A stretch of 64,000 bases of DNA, taken from positions 1,364,001 through 1,428,000 of the forward strand of contig NZ_CP146092.1 of assembly GCF_037023145.1 (NCBI RefSeq). The letters are read 5' to 3'. Below the pieces are notes generated by a model. The model had not been told where the DNA came from. It saw nothing but the letters and a program-made list of their open reading frames with translations, and did not search any database. Positions within the stretch are counted from its first letter, which is position 1. Each line of letters begins with the position of its first letter. This DNA is from Ralstonia sp. RRA (GTDB lineage Bacteria > Pseudomonadota > Gammaproteobacteria > Burkholderiales > Burkholderiaceae). Made by a program: the position numbers and the translations under genes. Of this stretch, positions 10,578-20,069 are shown in pieces.

Positions 10578-10876
10578 AGGAGATGCCCGGAGCCAGACAG
10601 CCAGACGATCACGGCAATCACGACCCCGATCGCCACACAGACAGAAAGCTGGAGCGGTATCCAGCTTGCCCACCCGGTCATGACCAGAACCCGATGCGCG
10701 ATCAGAGCACCCGCGGCACCAATCAACCCGCTCAGCAGCCAGAGAGGAAAGTACGCACCAAAGATTGGATACGAAGGCGCGCCGTGCGTGCTGCAACCTT
10801 GAAGTGCCAACCCGAGCCCCGCCAGGGCAGGAGCCAGCAAGACGCGCGTCGGAAAGGGCAGGTTTCGGCGTGGCAT
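10574..10876 (-). CDS. YtcA-family small membrane lipoprotein
   Basis: This is a protein of about 100 residues with a lipobox LALQGC after a short hydrophobic leader. The segment GAYFPLWLL and two more hydrophobic helices follow. This matches the YtcA family, which in enterobacteria sits beside HlyD/FUSC efflux genes (ytcA-mdtN-mdtO-mdtP), the same order as here. Its role in those pumps is not established. It is the first gene of the operon and its stop overlaps the HlyD start. The start could also be the in-frame ATG at 10903; 10876 gives the more usual signal peptide. Confidence 0.75.
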   Translation of the reverse strand: MPRRNLPFPTRVLLAPALAGLGLALQGCSTHGAPSYPIFGAYFPLWLLSGLIGAAGALIAHRVLVMTGWASWIPLQLSVCVAIGVVIAVIVWLSGSGHLL

Positions 10877-11017
10877 CGATGTCTCGGCGCCGCCCGCCAG
10901 CATGGCGCTGACTGGCTCGACGATGGATCAGGGCCGAGCCACTTTATCAGCACACCTTGCGCTTGACCAGTTGTAACAAATCAGGCCGCTGCTCCCGGGG
11001 CGGAAAGCCGATTTGCC

Positions 11018-11818
11018 CTATTCCTTAAGTTGCGCAGTGGTTGGTGCGGCAATGGCATTGGTGACAGGAGTGTCGTCCTTCAGATCGATGCCACTGCGGC
11101 CAAGCGCTTGGGCCCCTTTGAGCAGAAAGACGAGTTTGTCCGCGGCCTGGTCATAGCCAAGCCCTGCGGGACGAACGTTCGAGATGCAGTTGCGCTCGGC
11201 ATCCGTGCGGCCAACGCGTGGCGCATGCGTGAGGTAGATGCCAAGGCTGTCCGGCGAACTCAGCCCAGGGCGCTCGCCGATGAGCATGACCACCTGCCGC
11301 GCGCCCAGCAGTTCGCCAATCTCATCGCCCAGCGCCACGCGGGACTGTTCCGCGATGACGACGGGGCCAATCGCCCACTCCGCCGGCAAGCGCTCGCGCA
11401 CGCTGTGCAGGAGCAGCGCGCCGTGATTGACTGCTGCGAGTGCAGAGAGGCCATCGGCAATCACGAAGACGGTATCGACCGGTTTGGCTGGCCGTGCCGC
11501 AGCAAGGCTGGCGCGGCTGGCGTCGCTCAGCCGCCGGCCGAGATCGGGCCGGCACAGATACTGGGCGCGATCTGCGGCTGCGCTATGCACGACCAGGCTG
11601 GCGAAGCCCGCTTGTGCAAGCGCGGCTGCCACGGCTGTGCTGTCGAGGGGCTGGTGCACGGCATCGCGGGCTTGTGCGTGCGCCAGGCCAAAGGCGAGCA
11701 CGGCATCGGTGGTCTGGCTGTTGCCGACCCGGCCGAGTGCGATGCGTGCATCGGTAAACGCGCGCAAGTGCGCCCAAGGGTTGAGCTGAACGAGATTTCG
11801 CGTCGACATGGCGGGCAT
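11018..11818 (-). CDS. eutC: Ethanolamine ammonia-lyase small subunit
   Basis: This 266-residue protein has the EutC-typical N-terminus (NPWAHLRAFTDARIALGR). Further EutC blocks include FVIADGLSALAAV, VVMLIGERPGLSSPDSLGIYLTHAPR and RNCISNVRPAGL. With EutB it forms the adenosylcobalamin-dependent lyase that splits ethanolamine into acetaldehyde and ammonia. The gene begins at the base after the eutB stop codon, so the two are coupled. No microcompartment or other eut genes are in view, so this is the short cytosolic type of ethanolamine pathway. An alternative start is the ATG at 11809. Confidence 0.95.
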   Translation of the reverse strand: MPAMSTRNLVQLNPWAHLRAFTDARIALGRVGNSQTTDAVLAFGLAHAQARDAVHQPLDSTAVAAALAQAGFASLVVHSAAADRAQYLCRPDLGRRLSDASRASLAAARPAKPVDTVFVIADGLSALAAVNHGALLLHSVRERLPAEWAIGPVVIAEQSRVALGDEIGELLGARQVVMLIGERPGLSSPDSLGIYLTHAPRVGRTDAERNCISNVRPAGLGYDQAADKLVFLLKGAQALGRSGIDLKDDTPVTNAIAAPTTAQLKE

Positions 11819-13201
11819 TTACAGCGTGTGAGCCAACTGCAGCAGCGGCTGGCGTGCGGTGGTGTCTAGCAGGCGGCCGGCCATGTCGACAATGCCCATG
11901 CCTTGCAGCCAGGCCTCGAACTCTGGCGCGGGCCGCAAGCCCAGCGTGTCGCGCAGGTAGAGGGCGTCATGAAACGACGTGCTCTGGTAGTTCAGCATGA
12001 TGTCGTCCGCGCCCGGTACGCCCATGATGAAATGAATGCCCGCCACGCCAAACAACGTCAGCAGCGTATCCATGTCGTCCTGGTCGGCTTCAGCGTGGTT
12101 GGTGTAGCAGACGTCGCAACCCATCGGCAGGCCCATCAGCTTGCCGCAGAAGTGGTCTTCCAGCCCAGCGCGGATGATCTGCTTGCCGTCATATAGATAC
12201 TCGGGCCCGATAAAGCCCACCACCGTATTGACCAACAGCGGCGAGAACGCCCGTGCCACTGCGTAGGCACGCGCCTCCATGGTCTGCTGGTCGACGCCGA
12301 GGTGTGCGTTGGCAGACAGCGCGCTGCCCTGCCCGGTTTCGAAGTACATCACGTTGTTGCCGACGGTTCCACGCGCCAGGCTCTGCGCGGCGTCGTGCGC
12401 CTCCGCCAGCAGCGCCAGACTGATGCCAAACCCCGCATTGGCCTGCTCACTGCCCGCAATGGACTGGAACACCAGATCCACCGGCGCCCCCTGCGCGATG
12501 GCGCGCACCGTATTGGTCACGTGGGTCAGCACACAGGATTGCGTGGGAATGGCATAGCGCCCGCGCAACTCATCAACCAGTTGCAGCAGCGAGATGATGG
12601 CCCCCAAGTTGTCGGTGGCTGGGTTGATGCCGATGGTGGCGTCACCGCAGCCGTAGAGCAGGCCGTCGATGATCGACGCGGCAATGCCCTTGGGGTCATC
12701 CGTCGGGTGATTGGGTTGCAGCCGGACCGACAGGTGACCTGGCAAGCCGATGGTGTTGCGAAAGCGCGTGACCACACGGCACTTGCGGGCCACCGCAATC
12801 AGGTCCTGATTGCGCATCAGCTTGCTGACCGCCGCGGCCATCTCCGGCGTAATACCGGGTGCCACCTTTGCCAAGGCCGCACTGTCGGTCTCATGCAGGA
12901 GCAGCCAGTTGCGGAATTCCCCCACCGTGAGTGACGCGAGGGGTTTGAAAGCGGAGGTGTCGTGGCTATCCAGGATCAAACGCGTGACCTCGTCGTCCTC
13001 GTAGGGCACGAGCGCTTCATTCAGGAAGGTCGGCAGCGGCACGTCGGCCAGCGCCATGCGCGCGGCCATGCGTTCGGCCTCGCTGGTGGCGGCCAGGCCG
13101 GCAAGGTAATCGCCCGAGCGTGCCGGGCTGGCCTTGGCCAGCAGCGTCTTGAGGTCGTTGAATACGTGGCGCTGTGCGCCGACGGTGTGGGAAAAGTGCA
13201 T
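11819..13201 (-). CDS. eutB: Ethanolamine ammonia-lyase large subunit
   Basis: The protein has about 460 residues and matches EutB over its full length. Conserved blocks include RSGDYLAGLAA, GLPGHLSVRLQPN, YFETGQGSALSA, NTVVGFIGPEYLYDGKQIIRAG (the active-site glutamate region) and GCDVCYTNHAEADQ. It is the catalytic, coenzyme B12-binding subunit and is followed directly by eutC. Neither possible start (ATG at 13201, GTG at 13213) has a strong ribosome-binding site. The 264 bases upstream, shared with the divergent fliD, hold a short palindrome that could be an operator. Confidence 0.95.
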   Translation of the reverse strand: MHFSHTVGAQRHVFNDLKTLLAKASPARSGDYLAGLAATSEAERMAARMALADVPLPTFLNEALVPYEDDEVTRLILDSHDTSAFKPLASLTVGEFRNWLLLHETDSAALAKVAPGITPEMAAAVSKLMRNQDLIAVARKCRVVTRFRNTIGLPGHLSVRLQPNHPTDDPKGIAASIIDGLLYGCGDATIGINPATDNLGAIISLLQLVDELRGRYAIPTQSCVLTHVTNTVRAIAQGAPVDLVFQSIAGSEQANAGFGISLALLAEAHDAAQSLARGTVGNNVMYFETGQGSALSANAHLGVDQQTMEARAYAVARAFSPLLVNTVVGFIGPEYLYDGKQIIRAGLEDHFCGKLMGLPMGCDVCYTNHAEADQDDMDTLLTLFGVAGIHFIMGVPGADDIMLNYQSTSFHDALYLRDTLGLRPAPEFEAWLQGMGIVDMAGRLLDTTARQPLLQLAHTL

Positions 13202-13304
13202 GATGGGATACACGCTTGATCAGTGCGGCGTTGCAACGTCTACCGTCTCACTTTAGGCGCCGGCAGCCCTGGCGCTTATGAAGACTGCGGGGTTGGCTCA
13301 CTTA

Positions 13305-13317
13305 CCGTTTGAAACGG
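13305..13317. promoter_or_regulatory. 13-base palindrome between divergent eutB and fliD
   Basis: The sequence CCGTTTGAAACGG reads as two 6-base arms around a single central G. It lies about 100 bases upstream of eutB in the divergent spacer. This size and position would suit a repressor or activator site, but no known consensus is matched and chance occurrence is possible. Apart from this site I see nothing recognisable in the 264-base spacer. Confidence 0.25.
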
Positions 13318-13477
13318 CGGCGCCCCTCCTCCCGGCCGACCTCCTCCTCGCATTCTTTCTGTTCCCTGACGAAATCCGCATATAGAGTCTGCCTAGACAG
13401 GGTTTGCCCTTAAGAAGTGCGCTTGGCTGCCGTCACATTGTGAAGAAACAACCGTTTGCGCGCGCGCGTTCTCACCC

Positions 13478-15505
13478 ATGGCGACGACCAACACCTATAT
13501 CCCACCGATTTCCATCCCGGGCATCGGCACGAGCATCGATGTCAACACCCTCGTCACCAAGCTGATGCAAGCTGAAGGCAAGGGGATGGTGGTTCATCAG
13601 AACCAGCAGAAGGTCTTCCAGGCTCAGCTTTCTGCCGTGGGTTCACTCAAGGGCGCACTGTCGACCTTTCAGACGGCGATGGCCAACCTGACCAACGCTG
13701 ACACCTTCAGCGGCATGAAGGCCAGCGGGCACGACACGTCGATCCTGAACGTCAACGTGGGCAGCACGGCGCCGTCGGGCACGTACAACGTCAAGGTGAC
13801 GCAGCTTGCACAGGCGCAGGTGCTCAGCGCGCAGGGCCAGGCATCCAACAAGGTGCCTGTCGGTAGCGGCACGCCCACCACGATCTCGTTCTCGTTCGGC
13901 ACGGTGTCGGGCGGCACGTTGACCAACGGCAAGTACAACGGCGCCACGTTCACGCAGAACGGCAATCTGGCGGGCGGCTCCATCAAGATCGATGCGTCCA
14001 ACAACACGTTGTCAGGCATCCGGGACGCCATCAACTCGGCCAATCTGGGCGTGTCGGCCAGCATCGTCAATGACGGCAGCGGCAATCCGTACCGCCTGGT
14101 GCTGACCTCCACCGCCGGCGGTGCCAATTCTGAGATGAAGATTTCGGTGTCGGGGGATTCGACACTGCAATCGCTGCTGGCGCATGATCCGGCTGGCACG
14201 CAAAACATGACCGAAGTGGCGACGGGCCAGAACGCCCTGGCCAACGTCAACGGCATTGATGTGCAAAGCCCCACCAACACCCTCACGGATGTGGTGGATG
14301 GCACGTCGTTCACGCTGTCCAAGACCGGCAACACGACCGTAACGGTCGGCAACGATGCCGGCCAGGCCAGCGCGTCGGTGCTCAATTTCGTCAAGGCTTA
14401 CAACGCGCTGCGTATCCAGCTCAACTCGCTGACCAAGTTCGATACCGCCAACGCAGCCAACAACGGCGCGCTGGCGGGGGATGTCAGCACCAAGGCGCTC
14501 ATCAACCAGGTAACGGATGTGCTGGGCCAGGGGATCGGCAGCGGCGCGTTTCAATCGCTGGGCAGCATTGGCGTGACGATGGACAAGGAAGGCACGCTGT
14601 CGATCGACGACAGCAAACTCACCGCGGCCCTCAAGAAGTCGCCCAGCCAGGTGGCCGCCCTGTTTGCGGGTACCGGTACGGCAACGGACTCGATGCTCAA
14701 GGTCGCGGCGTTCTCCAACACCACGCAGGCGGGCAACTACGCTATCAATGTCACGCAACTGGCAACGCAGGGTTCGCTCAAGGGCTCGGCGCCGGCCAAT
14801 ACGACCATTCAGAGCGGCGTGAACGACAGCCTGTCGGTCACGCTCAGCGGCATCACCACCAGCATCAAGGTGCCGGCCGGCAGCTATACGCCGCAGAGCC
14901 TGGCTACGCAGATCCAGAGCCAGATCAACGCATCGCCTGACCTGCAGAGGGCCAAGGTGGATGTGTCGATTGCGGCGGATGCCAACGGCGTGCTGACCTT
15001 CACTGATCGGCAATACGGCTCGATTTCAACCGTGTCGGTGTCGGGCAATGGCGCGGCGTCGCTGTTGGGCGGCAGCCCCACCGCCACGGCTGGGCGCGAC
15101 GTGCAAGGCACCATCAACGGCGTGGCAGCCACCGGCTCCGGGCAGAACCTGTACGGCGCCAACGGCTCTGCAGCCGACGGCCTGACCGTGCAGGTGATGG
15201 GCGGCGCGTTGGGCGACCGTGGCAGCGTGACGGTCCAGCGTGGTTACGCAGCACAACTGCACACCGTGTCGACCAATCTGCTGGCAGACAAAGGCATGGT
15301 GCAGAACGCCACCGATGCCATCAACAGCTCGCTGACGTCGCTGTCCAACCAGATGACGCAGATGCAGCGCCAGTTGGACGCCAAGCAGGCGCTCTACTAC
15401 GCGCAGTTCAACGCGCTGTCGAAAGTTGTGGCCGGCATGACGAACACCAGCAACTACCTGACGCAGCAATTGGCAATTCTGCAGAAGCAGCGTACGGGCG
15501 GCTAA
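13478..15505 (+). CDS. fliD: Flagellar filament cap protein FliD (HAP2)
   Basis: The 675-residue product starts with the FliD N-terminal signature (SIPGIGTSIDVNTLVTKLMQAEG). It ends with a typical coiled-coil tail (MTQMQRQLDAKQALYYAQFNALSKVVAGM) that packs inside the flagellar tip. A hook-IN type motif occurs near residue 100 (GTYNVKVTQLAQAQ) and again near residue 420 (GNYAINVTQLATQG), so the surface domain appears internally duplicated. That helps explain a length above the usual 450-500. FliD caps the growing filament and directs flagellin assembly. The usual partners fliS, fliT and fliC are absent here, so this copy stands alone between eutB and a cupin gene. No clear ribosome-binding site or sigma-28 promoter was found upstream. 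Confidence 0.93.
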   Translation: MATTNTYIPPISIPGIGTSIDVNTLVTKLMQAEGKGMVVHQNQQKVFQAQLSAVGSLKGALSTFQTAMANLTNADTFSGMKASGHDTSILNVNVGSTAPSGTYNVKVTQLAQAQVLSAQGQASNKVPVGSGTPTTISFSFGTVSGGTLTNGKYNGATFTQNGNLAGGSIKIDASNNTLSGIRDAINSANLGVSASIVNDGSGNPYRLVLTSTAGGANSEMKISVSGDSTLQSLLAHDPAGTQNMTEVATGQNALANVNGIDVQSPTNTLTDVVDGTSFTLSKTGNTTVTVGNDAGQASASVLNFVKAYNALRIQLNSLTKFDTANAANNGALAGDVSTKALINQVTDVLGQGIGSGAFQSLGSIGVTMDKEGTLSIDDSKLTAALKKSPSQVAALFAGTGTATDSMLKVAAFSNTTQAGNYAINVTQLATQGSLKGSAPANTTIQSGVNDSLSVTLSGITTSIKVPAGSYTPQSLATQIQSQINASPDLQRAKVDVSIAADANGVLTFTDRQYGSISTVSVSGNGAASLLGGSPTATAGRDVQGTINGVAATGSGQNLYGANGSAADGLTVQVMGGALGDRGSVTVQRGYAAQLHTVSTNLLADKGMVQNATDAINSSLTSLSNQMTQMQRQLDAKQALYYAQFNALSKVVAGMTNTSNYLTQQLAILQKQRTGG

Positions 15506-15528
15506 GCTGACGTGAGGCGGCCCCGTAT

Positions 15529-15864
15529 TCAACCAGCGCCGTAGTGCACGGCCAGCCAGACGGTCGGTCGGCTGGTATCAGTCCATGCCACCCGGTGCCG
15601 ACAATGCGCGGGAAGGTGTAGCCAGGCACCCGGCCGCAACAGGCGCGGTTCCGTTTCGCCCTCGATCTGCACCGCCGCGCTGCCCTCCATCAGCAGCACC
15701 CATTCTTCCTGGGCACTGTCGTACCAGAAGCCGGGCGGGCTGGCCTGCCCATTGGAGACGATGCGCTCGATCTTCAGCCCGGGGCGCTCCAGCAGCGCGG
15801 TGAGGACCTCTTCGGGAGCTCCGGCCGGTACATCAGCGAAGAGATTGCCCTGGTTCTCGCCCAT
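15529..15864 (-). CDS. Small cupin-domain protein
   Basis: The 111-residue protein is a single cupin barrel. It contains SAQEEWVLLMEGSAAVQIEG, then GAWLHLPAHCRHRVAWT, which carries the two cupin motifs with His ligands for a metal. Proteins of this kind bind a small ligand or act as simple dioxygenases or isomerases; no substrate can be named. A GGAGA ribosome-binding site precedes the ATG. It lies 26 bases upstream of the ftsK stop in transcription terms reversed, on the same strand, so it may be co-transcribed after ftsK. Confidence 0.8.
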   Translation of the reverse strand: MGENQGNLFADVPAGAPEEVLTALLERPGLKIERIVSNGQASPPGFWYDSAQEEWVLLMEGSAAVQIEGETEPRLLRPGAWLHLPAHCRHRVAWTDTSRPTVWLAVHYGAG

Positions 15865-15890
15865 CGCTTGTCTCCATGCGGTGGCGGCGC

Positions 15891-18677
15891 TTAATCGCCG
15901 CCGCCCGGTGCCAGTACCTCGCGTTGGCCGTTGCGGCCCATGGGCGACACCAGCCCTGCGGCTTCCATCTGCTCGATGAGCCGTGCGGCGCGGTTGTAGC
16001 CGATGCGCAATTGCCGCTGCACGGAAGAAATCGAAGCGCGCCTCGTGTTCAGTACAAACGCCGCAGCTTCGTCATAGAGCGGGTCGGCTTCTGCATCGCC
16101 ACCCTCGCCACCGAACAGGTCGCCGCTGGCAGCGGCCTCGCCCGGGTCGCCGGCCAGGATGGCTTCATCGTACTCGGGCTCGCCGAACTGCTTCCAGTGT
16201 TCGACCACGCGGTGGACTTCTTCATCGGCCACAAAAGCGCCGTGCACGCGTTGCGGATACCCGGTGCCCGGCGGCAGGAACAGCATGTCACCCTGGCCAA
16301 GCAGCGATTCCGCGCCCATCTGATCGAGAATCGTGCGCGAATCAATCTTGGACGACACCTGGAACGCCACGCGCGTCGGGATGTTGGCCTTGATCAGCCC
16401 GGTGATGACGTCCACCGACGGACGCTGCGTCGCCAGGATCAGGTGAATGCCCGCCGCCCGCGCCTTCTGCGCCAGGCGCGCAATCAGTTCCTCAATCTTC
16501 TTGCCGGCCACCATCATCAGGTCGGCCAGCTCGTCGATCACCACCACGATCAACGGCAGCGTGGAAAGCGGCTCCGGCGCTTCAGGCGTCAGCGAGAACG
16601 GGTTTGGCACCTTGCGGCCAGCCTGCTCTGCCGCGCGGATCTTCTGGTTGTAGCCGGCCAGATTGCGCACGCCCAGGGTCGACATCAGGCGGTAGCGCTT
16701 CTCCATTTCGCCCACGCACCAGTTGAGCGCGTGCGCGGCCTGCTTCATGTCGGTCACGACTGGCGCGAGCAGATGCGGAATGCCCTCGTACACCGAGAGC
16801 TCCAGCATCTTCGGGTCGATCATGATCATGCGCACGTCGTCGGGCGTGGCCTTGTACAGCATCGACAGGATCATCGCGTTGACGGCCACCGACTTGCCCG
16901 AGCCCGTTGTGCCGGCCACCAGCAGGTGCGGCGCACGTGCGAGGTCCGTCACCACCGGGTTGCCGGTGATGTCCTTGCCCATGGCCAGCACGAGGTGTGA
17001 GGCGTGCGACTGGAAATCCGCCGCGTTCACGACTTCCGACAGGCGGATCATTTCGCGGCGGGCGTTGGGCAGTTCCAGGCCCATGCAGGTCTTGCCGGGG
17101 ATGGTTTCAACCACGCGGATGGAGGTCACGCCCAGCGCGCGCGCCAGATCCTTCATCAACCCCACCACCTGCGCACCGCGCACGCCGATGGCCGGATCGA
17201 CCTCAAAACGCGTGATGACCGGGCCAGCCGAGGCACCGACCACCGTCACCGGCACCTTGAACTCGGCCAGGCGCTGGGTAATCAGGTTGCTGGTCTCGTC
17301 CAGGTGTTCGGGGGAGACGGACTCGGTGTTGGCGGAAGCGGCCGTCAGCAGTGCGGCGCCCGGCAGGCGATAGTCCACATAGCGCGGCACGACAGGGGCC
17401 GGCGCAGGCACGGGGGCAGCCACGGCAGCGGCCTGCGGCACCGCGCGTGAGACCACGTTGCCCACCACAGCGGGCAGAACGATGCGCGGCTTGGTGGCCG
17501 GTGCTGCAACGGGCGATGGCTCCAGCTCTTCCAGCGATGGCTCGGCGGCAGGTGCCTCAGGCATCGGCAACGCTTCGACAATCGGCTCCAGTTCAGCGGT
17601 GTCGACTTCGACTTCGGCGTCGACTCCAGCTTCAGTTTCAACTTCGACAGCGCTCGGCGTTGGGTCAGGCGTCGTCTCGGGCGTCGCGGGTGCAGGTGTG
17701 ATCAGACCGCGCAGTTCCGCCAGCAGTGCTTCGGCTTCCTGGCGCACCGCCTCCAGATCCACTGTCTGCGCCTCGGGTGCCGCTTCCTGCGTCTCAACGG
17801 TCTCCACTTCCGGATGGTCTGTCATGACCGTTTCGACAACAGGTTCATCGGTGGCCTTGGGCGGCTCGGGAGGTGTCTCCACTTGCGCGGTCACAGGCGC
17901 CGGTTGCATTTGCGGGCGCAGTCCCAACTGAGGCTGATGGAACGGGCTGCTGACGATCGTGGCGCGCGGCTTGGGGCGAGCCGTTGCGGACGCAGGCGCT
18001 GGAGAAGGCATCGCTGCAGGTGCCGGCGCCGATTTTGTGTCGACGGCAGGATTGGCAGCCGCAGCCTTCTGCGCATCGAGCAGCGGCCAGATCTCGCCTG
18101 GCTGCGGCGGCGACGGACGCGTGCGCGGCGGCGGTTGCCACGTCGGCTGGCGGCGGGCAGAAACGGCTTCGATGCCACGGTGGCGCACAGTCGGCTGCGC
18201 AGGGCCGGCGTTGCCGGTCCAATGGGCTTGCGCAGCGCCGCCCAGGCCAAGCGCAGTCGGCTTCAGGCTCTCGTCATGCGGTTCTTCATGATCCGGGGCG
18301 GGCTCGTCGAGTGCATCTTCCTGCACGGCGCGGCTGCGATTGAACAGCTGCCGCCACGATCGTCCAAACACCATGGGTGCCACCCAGACCAGCACGCCGA
18401 GCATCAGGAGGAAGGCGCCAGTCCAGCCCAGCATGTGGGAGAACAGCGCCGACAGGGCGCGCCCTGCTGCTCCGCCGGCCTTGTCCTGCGGATCGGCGCC
18501 CGAGGTGAGCGCTTCGAGCGTTGCGCTGGTGCACAGCGCCACAACCGTGACCAGCCAGAGCCGCACGGTGCCCCGGCCCGTGAGGAAGCCGCGCTCCCCC
18601 GCCAGTGCACGCGTCGCATACCGCCACACCATCGGCAGCAGCCACACGGTAGAAATGCCAAACCAGCCAAGCCCCAT
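15891..18677 (-). CDS. ftsK: FtsK/SpoIIIE-type DNA translocase
   Basis: The protein has about 928 residues. The N-terminus is membrane-embedded (about three helices in residues 1-150). A long Pro/Ala/Glu-rich linker runs to about residue 480. The translocase core has Walker A GTTGSGKS near residue 587 and the conserved block [30 protein letters not shown] winged-helix gamma domain at the C-terminus ([22 protein letters not shown]) would read polar KOPS motifs. FtsK moves chromosome ends through the closing septum and activates XerCD at dif. Members of this group often have a second, shorter ftsK, so this may be the second copy. The ATG at 18677 is preferred; the longer frame from 18761 begins inside a terminator hairpin. 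Confidence 0.92.
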   Translation of the reverse strand: MGLGWFGISTVWLLPMVWRYATRALAGERGFLTGRGTVRLWLVTVVALCTSATLEALTSGADPQDKAGGAAGRALSALFSHMLGWTGAFLLMLGVLVWVAPMVFGRSWRQLFNRSRAVQEDALDEPAPDHEEPHDESLKPTALGLGGAAQAHWTGNAGPAQPTVRHRGIEAVSARRQPTWQPPPRTRPSPPQPGEIWPLLDAQKAAAANPAVDTKSAPAPAAMPSPAPASATARPKPRATIVSSPFHQPQLGLRPQMQPAPVTAQVETPPEPPKATDEPVVETVMTDHPEVETVETQEAAPEAQTVDLEAVRQEAEALLAELRGLITPAPATPETTPDPTPSAVEVETEAGVDAEVEVDTAELEPIVEALPMPEAPAAEPSLEELEPSPVAAPATKPRIVLPAVVGNVVSRAVPQAAAVAAPVPAPAPVVPRYVDYRLPGAALLTAASANTESVSPEHLDETSNLITQRLAEFKVPVTVVGASAGPVITRFEVDPAIGVRGAQVVGLMKDLARALGVTSIRVVETIPGKTCMGLELPNARREMIRLSEVVNAADFQSHASHLVLAMGKDITGNPVVTDLARAPHLLVAGTTGSGKSVAVNAMILSMLYKATPDDVRMIMIDPKMLELSVYEGIPHLLAPVVTDMKQAAHALNWCVGEMEKRYRLMSTLGVRNLAGYNQKIRAAEQAGRKVPNPFSLTPEAPEPLSTLPLIVVVIDELADLMMVAGKKIEELIARLAQKARAAGIHLILATQRPSVDVITGLIKANIPTRVAFQVSSKIDSRTILDQMGAESLLGQGDMLFLPPGTGYPQRVHGAFVADEEVHRVVEHWKQFGEPEYDEAILAGDPGEAAASGDLFGGEGGDAEADPLYDEAAAFVLNTRRASISSVQRQLRIGYNRAARLIEQMEAAGLVSPMGRNGQREVLAPGGGD

Positions 18678-18741
18678 TTCGAAATGCCATCTACGAATCC
18701 AAGCCCGCGATTGTAGCGGGCGGGCGCGGGCAAAATGAAAA

Positions 18742-18770
18742 CGCCCAGCCAAAAAATACATGGCTGGGCG
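18742..18770 (-). terminator. Rho-independent terminator after the MHYT gene
   Basis: CGCCCAGCC and GGCTGGGCG form a perfect 9-bp stem around an 11-base loop. On the minus strand the stem is followed by a T-rich run (TTTTCATTTT). It sits 22 bases past the stop of the leftward MHYT gene and just before ftsK, so it should insulate the two. Confidence 0.75.
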
Positions 18771-18791
18771 CTTCGTGCGGCCGTGTTGACG

Positions 18792-19577
18792 TCAGCGCGT
18801 GCCGCCGGCCACTGCTGTGTGCGTGCTGCTTGTGCTACGCGTGGCCTCAATCAACAGGATGATCATCAGGATCGTGCCCGCCAGCGCAAACACCGCGTAG
18901 CCGATGTTGGCACCCTCGATGGCAAGCAGCGCAGGTGAATAGCTCCGTCCTGTGCAGATCATGGTGCCGGCGGTCATGCCCGTGTAGTGCATGCCGCAAA
19001 CGGCCACCCCCATGATGAGCGCTGCCCCCAACTGTTGGCCGCGCGTCTTGACGGTCGTTGCCAGCCACAGCGCCACGACGGACACCACCACCGCGATCAA
19101 CGCCGAGAACCCCATGATGGAGATGTTCCAGTCGAATGTGCTGTTGGTGTGCACGGCGGCCATGCCGGTGTAGTGCATGACCGCCACGCCCAGGCCGGTC
19201 ACCACCCCGCCTTCGGCGATGTTCTTCAGGCGGTTGCCAGTGGGACGCGAGGCCAGCACCAACCCGGCCCCGGCAAACACCATCACGACCAGCAGCGACA
19301 GCACGGTCTGCAAGAGGCCAAACTCGATCCGCACCGGTGTTCGGTAGGCCGCCATGCCGATGAAGTGCATGGACCAGACGGCACCCCCACCCAGCGCCAC
19401 ACTTGCGCAGATCAGCCGGTCTGTATCGATGCTGCCGTTCTTGTTGCGTATGCGTCTGGACCATCGCAGGCCCACATACGCGCCCACCACTGAGATGAGA
19501 TACGACAGCCCGACCAGCGGCCAGTCGTACTCATAGGGCACGATCGCGCCCGGCACCGCTTCAAAGCCGTAGAACAT
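18792..19577 (-). CDS. MHYT-domain integral membrane sensor
   Basis: This membrane protein of about 261 residues has seven predicted helices. It has three MHYT-type motifs near the outer ends of helices: SMHFIGM, VMHYTGM and GMHYTGM. MHYT domains are proposed to bind copper and sense oxygen, CO or NO. In most cases they are fused to GGDEF/EAL or kinase domains; here the protein is only the sensor, with no output domain. The ATG at 19577 is chosen because a strong GGGAGGG site precedes it. The longer frame to 19799 adds 74 residues without membrane character. A terminator follows. Confidence 0.88.
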   Translation of the reverse strand: MFYGFEAVPGAIVPYEYDWPLVGLSYLISVVGAYVGLRWSRRIRNKNGSIDTDRLICASVALGGGAVWSMHFIGMAAYRTPVRIEFGLLQTVLSLLVVMVFAGAGLVLASRPTGNRLKNIAEGGVVTGLGVAVMHYTGMAAVHTNSTFDWNISIMGFSALIAVVVSVVALWLATTVKTRGQQLGAALIMGVAVCGMHYTGMTAGTMICTGRSYSPALLAIEGANIGYAVFALAGTILMIILLIEATRSTSSTHTAVAGGTR

Positions 19578-19898
19578 GGCACACCCTCCCGTTTCAACAC
19601 CAGAAAAGCCGCCGGATTGCCGGGCGGCGTCGGCTGGCTGCCCGGTGTTCTGGGTAGCCACGTTTTCGTTCTGTTTTCGTTGGAATGGAATGGCCGCTGT
19701 GGGTCGCGATGCAGCCGTCGGTGGGCAGTATGTCGAGGTGATTTTGCCTAGCCAATCACCTGATCTAGGTAACTTTTGCAGCGTATGGGCGATTGCCACG
19801 CGCCATGAGAAACGCGTTTCGCGGCAAGCACGTTTTTCCGGCTTGCCGCGTGCGTTTTAGAGGATGTGCTCAGTCATTCAACCCATCAACTGCCCAGT
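19578..19898. other. Leader/intergenic region upstream of the MHYT gene
   Basis: These bases hold no convincing gene. They contain GC-rich inverted repeats close to the MHYT start (around 19608-19630, GCCGCC facing GGGCGGC) that could fold in the mRNA leader, and an AT-richer stretch near 19740-19780 that could be the promoter. I compared the leader by eye with the cyclic-di-GMP riboswitch pattern and did not find it. Confidence 0.4.
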
Positions 19899-19916
19899 GC
19901 ACCTGCAGCAGAAGTG

Positions 19917-20069
19917 TGAAGTCACCAGCGACACCGAGAAGCACTTCTGAAACCACGGTGCGGGGTAGCCACCCAATACGCAACCGATATCCGCAGCCAG
20001 GAACGGCAGCCACGCGAACAAGGCAATCTCGTTGAGATTCATGTGCCGCTCGGTGGCGAGGTACGGCGG
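19917..20069 (-). pseudogene. Remnant of a hexuronate transporter (ExuT-type MFS)
   Basis: Reading leftward directly after the stop of the SMP-30 gene, and in the same frame, about 50 codons spell PPYLATERHMNLNEIALFAW, then LPFLAADIGCVLGGYPAPWF, then QKCFSVSLVTS. This is the characteristic mid-protein segment of ExuT and related hexuronate/aldarate permeases (usually about 430 residues). Both flanks are missing: upstream the segment runs straight into the neighbouring gene's stop, and downstream the similarity ends before a TGA at 19878. The carrier has been lost by deletion, leaving this internal scrap at the end of the uronate operon. Confidence 0.7.

Noticed and set aside
13381..13477. Sigma-28 or sigma-54 promoter before fliD
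   Set aside because: No match to the GCCGATAA-type -10 or to a GG-N10-GC element was found by eye.
19578..19700. Possible cyclic-di-GMP riboswitch before the MHYT gene
   Set aside because: The GC-rich hairpins do not show the conserved riboswitch core pattern on the coding strand.
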